Shown here: one piece after another, positions 14,439 to 19,378 of the stretch | Position numbering within the stretch: the first letter of the stretch is position 1 | How the letters are laid out: each line of letters opens with the position of its first letter | NCBI GenBank assembly: GCA_002722525.1 | Contig: PBMJ01000017.1 | Span: 9,047 to 28,424, forward strand | DNA from: Acidimicrobiaceae bacterium | Lineage (GTDB): Bacteria > Actinomycetota > Acidimicrobiia > Acidimicrobiales > UBA8592 | DNA: 19,378 bases | Direction of reading: 5' to 3' | Translations under genes and position numbers: made by a program | The notes under the pieces: generated by a model | Told to the model about the DNA's origin: nothing | Seen by the model: the letters and a program-made list of their open reading frames with translations, nothing else | Database searches by the model: none

Positions 14439-15092
14439 TCAGGACGTCCTACTCCAGTGGTAATCGAGTGCTTCCGCGAGGCGATTGACTGCTGCATCCA
14501 CACCAAGCATGTCGTATCCCCCATTTTCAGAGACGCTAAAGAGTGCATACCTAACTTGATCTCCAGCTAATAAGGGACCCTCATCTGATTTAGCCATGTA
14601 CTGATCAGCCCTTAATGCATCCAGATTCTTTCCCTGAACACTTTCAAATCGCTCTAGCGAGTCGGCAACCGTAGAGAGGAATTGATCAACTTCATCTCTC
14701 ACATATCCAACACCATCTACTATAGGTGGAGTTAGCGCTCTCAATTTCTTACTCTCGATAACCGAAATAGCTTCCTGGCTATTCTCACTTTCGCTTCCTT
14801 CTCGAGAAAACGATGACCGCTCAGAAGACTTAGCACCTAATTTCGAACTGCCCACGTTTCCGATATAGGTTCGCGCTAAAGAGTCAAGACGGTCATCGAC
14901 TTCCTTCGGGGCATACCCGGTTCGCTTCGTTATTGTAAACTGGACTGCTTGTAACTCACTTGAAAGCAAGTCACTCTCTCCTTTATCAATACGCAAAGCT
15001 ACTTTTTTAAAGAATCTATCAACCTCAGAGATTTTGTATCCGCCAGAAGTAATCTTGCTGAATTTTTCTCGTTGAGCTTTGCCTGATCCCAT
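14439..15092 (-). CDS. DivI1A-repeat protein (four DivIVA-like motifs)
   Basis: A protein of 217 aa from ATG 15092. A TTG at 15152 would add 20 residues but has no ribosome-binding site, whereas the ATG has GAAGGG 7 nt upstream. Using the longer numbering, four related segments centre on a GY-x3-(E)VD-x2-(F)L pattern: GGYKISEVDRFF (37-48), TGYAPKEVDDRL (78-89), VGYVRDEVDQFL (148-159) and GGYDMLGVDAAV (211-222). This matches the short DivI1A repeat known from actinobacteria, related to the membrane-binding N-terminus of DivIVA/Wag31. A Ser/Glu-rich linker separates repeats 2 and 3. No long coiled coil is evident, unlike true DivIVA. A role at poles or septa is inferred; the molecular function is unknown. 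Confidence 0.82.
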   Translation of the reverse strand: MGSGKAQREKFSKITSGGYKISEVDRFFKKVALRIDKGESDLLSSELQAVQFTITKRTGYAPKEVDDRLDSLARTYIGNVGSSKLGAKSSERSSFSREGSESENSQEAISVIESKKLRALTPPIVDGVGYVRDEVDQFLSTVADSLERFESVQGKNLDALRADQYMAKSDEGPLLAGDQVRYALFSVSENGGYDMLGVDAAVNRLAEALDYHWSRTS

Positions 15093-15162
15093 CTGTAAAC
15101 CCTTCAGAGATAAAGTTGAAAATACTTCCAACCTATTTTCACTATTTATCAACTATACGATC

Positions 15163-17400
15163 TTACAATTGGCCATGGTGTCCGGACATAATCCTATATG
15201 CGTCATAAACTCCATCAATTTGGCGAATGAGATTTAAAAGCCAATCGAGATGACGGCTATCTCCAATCTCAAACTCAAAATTCATGACGCTAATACGATC
15301 AGCCCCAGTCCGCGTTGTACATCGGAGAATATTTACCCTAGCTTCCGAAAGGACGTTAGAAACGTCACCTAGTAGCCTCGTCCGGTCAAAAGCCTTGACC
15401 TCTATAGAGGTAACAAACGTTCCATCACTGTCATCGTCCCATTCAACATCTATTAACCGATTTGCATGGCCAACAGCTAATGAAACTGCGTTAGCGCAAT
15501 CGCTTCGGTGGATAGAAACGCCTCGACCTCGAGTTACAAAACCCATTATCTCATCTGGAGGAACCGGAGTGCAACACTTTGCTAACCGGACCATAATGTC
15601 ATCTACCCCTTCGACGATTACACCTACTTTGTTATCTTTTCGCCGTTTCGCTCTTCCTACTTGTCTCTCTCGGTGAGTTGGTAGAGTTGCGGCCAAATCT
15701 TCAGTTTCATCAGACTCCTCAAAATGGTTGAGTAACCTGCCGACAATACTTTTCGCACTGACATGTTGTTCACCAATTGCTGCAAATAGTGAATCGACAT
15801 CTTGGTAATTCAAAAGTTCACTAATGTCACTGACCGACGCGCTATTCAGGAGCTTATTTGCTGGCAGTCCTTCTTTCCGGAGTGCTTTAACAAGTGCTTC
15901 ACGCCCACTATCGATAGCATCCTCGCGTCGCTCTCTTGAAAACCACTGTTTGATTTTTGCGGCAGCCCTATGGGTCTTAACAAACCTTATCCAGTCTTGT
16001 GATGGGCCGGCCCCTTCCGCTTTACTTGTAAGAATCTCAACTGTGTCGCCGGATTCGAGAACTGTATCTAAGGGCACCAGTCGGTTGTTGACGCGGGCCC
16101 CACGGCAGGAATGACCTACCTCCGTGTGAATTGTATAGGCAAAGTCAACAGGCGTTGCTTGCGCTTCAAGAGTTACTACCTCTCCGTTGGGGGTGAAGAC
16201 GAACACCTCATCATGATCTAAATCAAGCTTTAAGTTTGACATGAACTCACTTGGATCTTCTGTCTCTTGCTGCCAATCAACTATTCTGGCAAACCAAGTC
16301 ATGTCGCTTCCTTGATCCCCTTTGTAATTAAAATGGGCCGCAACTCCGTGCTCTGCCCTGTGATGCATTTCCTTGGTTCGAATTTGAACTTCAAGTGGTT
16401 TTCCCTGAGGGCCAATAACAGTTGTATGTAATGATTGGTATAAATTAAATTTTGGCATAGCAATATAATCTTTGAATCTGCCTTGCACAGGATGCCACGT
16501 AGCATGAATTGATCCTAAAGCTCCATAGCAGTCTTTTACGGAATCAACGATTACACGAATCCCAACAAGATCATAAATCTCGTCGAATTCTCTAGCTTTT
16601 AAAACCATCTTTTCGTAAATGCTCCAAAAATGTTTTGGGCGCCCACGTACTTCAGCCCCTATATGCAGCTCATCAAGTCTTGCTTGAACATCGGAAAGCA
16701 CTTGGGAGAGGTAGATATCTCGCTCTGGGGCTCTGGCGGCAACCATCTGGTCAATCTCCGCATACCTTTTGGGGTGGATTGTAGCGAAAGCTAGATCTTC
16801 TAATTCATTTTTTAGTTCTTGCATCCCAAGACGGTGAGCCAAAGGTGCATAAATATCTAAGGTTTCAGTTGCTATTCGGTGCTGTTTCCACTGTGGAAGA
16901 GATGCAACCGTTCTCATATTATGTAAACGGTCACCAAGCTTTATGATCAATACTCTCAGGTCTTTAGCAACAGCGACAAGCATTTTTCTCATTGACGCCG
17001 CTTGCTGGGCTTCCTTGGTGTCGAACTTGATGCGTTCAAGTTTGGTAACTCCATCTACAATTGAAGCTATCTCTTCGCCAAACTTCTTTTCGATGTCCTC
17101 TAATCCAGCACCAGTATCTTCAACTGTGTCATGAAGTAAAGCCGCAGCAACTGTAGCTTCATCGAGACCAAGAGAAGCTATGATCTCAGCAACTGCTACA
17201 GGGTGCGTAATATAGGCATCGCCAGATTTGCGCATCTGCCCATCATGAGCCTGACACGCCGACTCATATGCACTCTGGATAACTTCCGTGGCTTGTCCTG
17301 GGTGATGGGTTTCAAAGACGGCAAGGACTTGACCTAGTTCAGAAGCTTGCCCTGCTTCAATTCGGTCCCAAAGACTAATCTTGCTTACGACGATACTCAT
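15163..17400 (-). CDS. rel: Bifunctional (p)ppGpp synthetase/hydrolase Rel
   Basis: A protein of 745 aa, the full long-RSH layout. The hydrolase HD domain has H66, HDTVEDT (90-96) and KLGDRLHNMRT (164-174), apparently intact. The synthetase domain has GRPKHFWSIYEKM (263-275), RFKDYIAMPK (308-317), YQSLHT and EVQIRT. The RxKD form at 308-311 is that of bifunctional enzymes, in contrast to ExDD of monofunctional RelA. A TGS domain (about 400-460), a CCTPVPPDEIMGFVTRGRG zinc-finger-like region and a C-terminal ACT domain follow. It makes and degrades the stringent-response alarmone. A TAGTTT box stands 6 nt before the ATG; a GAGG 13 nt away is too distant to be a good Shine-Dalgarno. It follows apt by 25 nt, as in most actinobacteria. 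Confidence 0.98.
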   Translation of the reverse strand: MSIVVSKISLWDRIEAGQASELGQVLAVFETHHPGQATEVIQSAYESACQAHDGQMRKSGDAYITHPVAVAEIIASLGLDEATVAAALLHDTVEDTGAGLEDIEKKFGEEIASIVDGVTKLERIKFDTKEAQQAASMRKMLVAVAKDLRVLIIKLGDRLHNMRTVASLPQWKQHRIATETLDIYAPLAHRLGMQELKNELEDLAFATIHPKRYAEIDQMVAARAPERDIYLSQVLSDVQARLDELHIGAEVRGRPKHFWSIYEKMVLKAREFDEIYDLVGIRVIVDSVKDCYGALGSIHATWHPVQGRFKDYIAMPKFNLYQSLHTTVIGPQGKPLEVQIRTKEMHHRAEHGVAAHFNYKGDQGSDMTWFARIVDWQQETEDPSEFMSNLKLDLDHDEVFVFTPNGEVVTLEAQATPVDFAYTIHTEVGHSCRGARVNNRLVPLDTVLESGDTVEILTSKAEGAGPSQDWIRFVKTHRAAAKIKQWFSRERREDAIDSGREALVKALRKEGLPANKLLNSASVSDISELLNYQDVDSLFAAIGEQHVSAKSIVGRLLNHFEESDETEDLAATLPTHRERQVGRAKRRKDNKVGVIVEGVDDIMVRLAKCCTPVPPDEIMGFVTRGRGVSIHRSDCANAVSLAVGHANRLIDVEWDDDSDGTFVTSIEVKAFDRTRLLGDVSNVLSEARVNILRCTTRTGADRISVMNFEFEIGDSRHLDWLLNLIRQIDGVYDAYRIMSGHHGQL

Positions 17401-17406
17401 CTCTTA

Positions 17407-17412
17407 AAACTA
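17407..17412 (-). promoter_or_regulatory. Candidate -10 box for a leaderless rel transcript
   Basis: TAGTTT in transcript sense, with exactly 6 nt (TAAGAG) to the rel ATG, inside the 25-nt apt/rel gap. rel may thus have its own promoter within the secDF-apt unit. Confidence 0.5.
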
Positions 17413-17425
17413 ACCTCAAATTCAT

Positions 17426-17941
17426 CTACTCGTACTTAATAAGGGTAACAGTTCTATAGCCATGAAGTTTTTGTTCTCCACCTAGGAATTGGAGAGATAC
17501 TAGAAATGCGAAACCGATTATGTCTGCCCCAATATGTTTAAGGAGATTCGCGGCACAAATTGCAGTTCCTCCAGTCGCCAAAACATCGTCAATAATTAAC
17601 ACTCGCGCATCATCTGTCAAACTATCCCTACGGATATCGAGCTCAGCTGTTCCATATTCAAGGTCGTACTCTTGAGTGAGGACATCACCTGGAAGTTTTC
17701 CTGACTTACGAATCGGTATCAACCCGCATTTCAATCTATCAGCCAATGCTGAAGCAAATAGAAACCCACGCGCTTCTATACCAGCAATATATTGAATATC
17801 ATCACCGGCAAAGTGTCTCTCAAATTCATCCAATGCAAAACGAAACGCAGCGTGATCACGCAATAGAGGCGTAATGTCTTTAAACTCAACACCATCTTGA
17901 GGATAATTTAGGACCGTATCAATGTACTTAGAGAGTTCCAT
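17426..17941 (-). CDS. apt: Adenine phosphoribosyltransferase
   Basis: A protein of 171 aa, normal for Apt, which makes AMP from adenine and PRPP. It starts with the family pattern YPQDGVEFKDITPLL, continues with GIEARGFLFASALA (54-67) and IPIRKSGKLPG (76-86), and has the PRPP-binding motif VLIIDDVLATGGT (114-126). The Shine-Dalgarno is unusually close: GGGGAGGT runs straight into the ATG, though no other in-frame start fits the conserved N-terminus. It sits 24 nt after secF and before rel, the usual actinobacterial order. Confidence 0.98.
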   Translation of the reverse strand: MELSKYIDTVLNYPQDGVEFKDITPLLRDHAAFRFALDEFERHFAGDDIQYIAGIEARGFLFASALADRLKCGLIPIRKSGKLPGDVLTQEYDLEYGTAELDIRRDSLTDDARVLIIDDVLATGGTAICAANLLKHIGADIIGFAFLVSLQFLGGEQKLHGYRTVTLIKYE

Positions 17942-17965
17942 ACCTCCCCTTTGGGCATATCTGAA

Positions 17966-19048
17966 TTATCGTCTTTTATTTTTCCGTGGCCGCGGCGGAA
18001 TTGAGGGATTTGCTGGCAGGGAAGCACTTGACGAAACGCCGGATTTTCTTTTCCTGACAGCTTCGCTCAATCGATAAGAGCTCCCTTTGTCCGCCCCTTC
18101 ATTACCAAATTTTTCACGCAGCCAGGTAGCTATGGGGGCAGCAACAAACAATGAAGAGAATGTTCCAATTAACAATCCAATAAGTAATGCAAGAGCGAAC
18201 TCTCGGAGCGTAACAGCCCCCATCACCCCAGAACCAATAACCAAAACAGAGACAACTGGTAGCACTGAAGTAATGCTCGTGTTGACTGATCTCATCAATA
18301 CTTGGTTGAGAGCTTGATCAACTACCTCTCGATATTTATATTTCGCGTTGACCAAGCGGTGCTCATTGTCTCTAACTTTATCGAATACCACCAGAGTGTC
18401 ATATAACGAATAACCCATAATAGTTAGGAAAGCTATGACTGTTGCCGGAGTTACCTCGAGCTGAAAAAGTGCGTATATTCCGACAGTGATAACAATGTCA
18501 TGCGCAACAGCAACTAAAGCCCCGACTGCCATTTCCCAACGAAGCCGAACTGTGATGTAGAGAGCGATAATAACGAAGAACACGATCAGCGCCTTCACAG
18601 CTTTATCCGTAATTTCATCACCCCACGATGGTCCAGCAGTTGAAACACTTACAGAATTCGGGTCAGGGTTACTAGGGTTCGCAAGTTCCGCAAGAACCAA
18701 AGTGATATTTTCCACAGTGTCGACTTGCTGCTCGTCATCTATCTGGTTCTGTACTGCTTTCGTTAGCTCCGTTCGAACACGCAGAACACCTCCACCAGTC
18801 TGAATACGCGCATCAGCGAGACCCAAGTCCCGAAGAGCATCTCTAACCTCGTCAGACTGGAGGTCATTAGTGACTGGGACTTCCCATGCTCCACCACCTT
18901 CGAATTCAAGCCCTAAATTTAGACTCCGAACGAAAAGCCCAATGACGGACACAACAATTAAGGTAGTCGAGGCAATCAGAACTCTTACCCAAATAGCTGA
19001 AAACGGAACAGACGTTTCATTCCTGTACATACGACGAAGGCGACTCAT
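17966..19048 (-). CDS. secF: Protein translocase subunit SecF
   Basis: A protein of 360 aa from ATG 19048. A longer in-frame start at 19087 exists, but the 19048 ATG has AGGAGGAGG upstream and overlaps the secD stop as ATGA, so it is preferred. SecF works with SecD in the membrane and uses proton flow to help pull exported proteins out of SecYEG. The first membrane helix is VLIASTTLIVVSVIGLFV, followed by the SecDF motif GLEFEGGGAWEV. A periplasmic P4-type domain comes next, then five helices with AHDIVITVGIYAL and YSLYDTLVVFDKVRDN. The C-terminus is a basic, Pro-rich tail ending KNKRR. Confidence 0.97.
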   Translation of the reverse strand: MSRLRRMYRNETSVPFSAIWVRVLIASTTLIVVSVIGLFVRSLNLGLEFEGGGAWEVPVTNDLQSDEVRDALRDLGLADARIQTGGGVLRVRTELTKAVQNQIDDEQQVDTVENITLVLAELANPSNPDPNSVSVSTAGPSWGDEITDKAVKALIVFFVIIALYITVRLRWEMAVGALVAVAHDIVITVGIYALFQLEVTPATVIAFLTIMGYSLYDTLVVFDKVRDNEHRLVNAKYKYREVVDQALNQVLMRSVNTSITSVLPVVSVLVIGSGVMGAVTLREFALALLIGLLIGTFSSLFVAAPIATWLREKFGNEGADKGSSYRLSEAVRKRKSGVSSSASLPANPSIPPRPRKNKRR

Positions 19049-19378
19049 GATGCTTCCTCCTCCTGGGTTGGCAATCCATATAGCCATGGCCTACTGCTAA
19101 GTGCGTTAGAGAGGCTAAGCCACTTAACGAAAGGGCGAAGGAAGAAATAAGTCGCAATTAGGTCTAAAATTGAAGCGAGACCCAACATTAGAGCAAACCC
19201 TCTAACTGAGCCAACAGTGAGGAAGTAGAGGATGGCTGCGCCGATGAGAGAGGCTAAATTTGCGTAAAAAATAGTTTTGAAAGCTATAGGGAAAGACCGG
19301 TCTACCGCTGAGCGAAGAGTTCTTCCGTTCCCAATGTCCTCTTTCAGGTGTTCAAAATAAACGACATTTGAATCTAAA
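19045..19378 (-). CDS. secD: Protein translocase subunit SecD (partial, C-terminal part)
   Basis: An open frame of about 110 residues running from the right edge to a TGA at 19045-19047, not listed as a complete gene because its start is outside the window. It begins with DSNVVYFEHLKEDIGNGRT, the conserved SecD motif near transmembrane helix 4, and continues with RSAVDRSF. Two membrane segments follow (about TIFYANLASLIGAAILYFL and GFALMLGLASILDLIATYFF) before a short polar tail LPTQEEEAS. The stop overlaps the secF ATG by 4 nt, confirming the secD-secF operon. Confidence 0.95.
   Translation of the reverse strand, partial: LDSNVVYFEHLKEDIGNGRTLRSAVDRSFPIAFKTIFYANLASLIGAAILYFLTVGSVRGFALMLGLASILDLIATYFFLRPFVKWLSLSNALSSRPWLYGLPTQEEEAS

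Noticed and set aside
14441..14450. AGGACGTCCT palindrome at the end of the DivI1A-repeat gene
   Set aside because: Ten-bp palindromes are expected many times in a window of this size, and no U-run follows to make it a terminator.
15093..15152. TTG start at 15152 for the DivI1A-repeat gene
   Set aside because: No ribosome-binding site and the extra 20 residues show no repeat pattern; ATG at 15092 has GAAGGG 7 nt upstream. The TATAGT at 15152-15157 could be a promoter instead, but this is weak.
17983..18002. TTCCG...CGGAA inverted repeat at the 3' end of secF
   Set aside because: It encodes the Pro/Arg-rich SecF tail and is followed by an A-run, not a U-run, in the transcript sense.
19049..19087. 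Longer SecF N-terminus (start at 19087)
   Set aside because: It would overlap the secD coding end by over 40 nt and lacks a ribosome-binding site. The ATG at 19048 has AGGAGGAGG and an ATGA overlap with secD.

Overview
The window is a dense housekeeping segment of a bacterial chromosome. Nineteen protein genes are visible: 18 on the minus strand (two cut by the window edges) and one, a small sepF-like gene, on the plus strand. There are no rRNA or tRNA genes, mobile elements or CRISPR arrays. No gap between genes exceeds about 105 bases.

The organism is most likely an actinobacterium. The order secD-secF-apt-rel-hisS-aspS-rarA-alaS-ruvX-mltG-aroE-aroB-aroQ-pepQ-efp-nusB-pyrR is the classic actinobacterial synteny block. 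The EF-P tip reads PGKGP, as in the actinobacterial EF-P subfamily. A protein made of repeated DivI1A-type motifs and a SepF relative are also present. The sequence is somewhat AT-rich with tight packing, which suggests a streamlined, perhaps aquatic Acidimicrobiia-like lineage. That last step is inference.

Layout, in the direction of minus-strand transcription (right to left): (1) secD(partial)-secF-apt: protein export and adenine salvage. (2) rel and a DivI1A-repeat protein: stringent response plus a possible polar or division scaffold. (3) hisS-aspS, overlapping by 4 nt. (4) A 105-nt divergent promoter region between sepF-like (+) and rarA (-), with sepF running convergently into aspS. (5) rarA and a small DUF948-like membrane protein. 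(6) alaS-ruvX-mltG-aroE. (7) aroB-aroQ-pepQ-efp-nusB-pyrR. Many junctions are overlaps of 1 to 14 nt, implying translational coupling.

No wholly new defence, mobile or biosynthetic system is visible. The most interesting signals are regulatory or structural. Six genes lacking a Shine-Dalgarno (alaS, rarA, sepF, hisS, rel, aroB) all carry a TANNNT -10 box exactly 6 or 7 nt before the start codon, the layout of leaderless mRNAs. A textbook PyrR-binding hairpin lies just before the pyrR ribosome-binding site. A perfect 24-bp palindrome sits inside aroQ. The DivI1A-repeat protein has four repeats and no evident coiled coil. The SepF-like protein is only 85 aa and lacks the usual membrane-targeting N-terminus.
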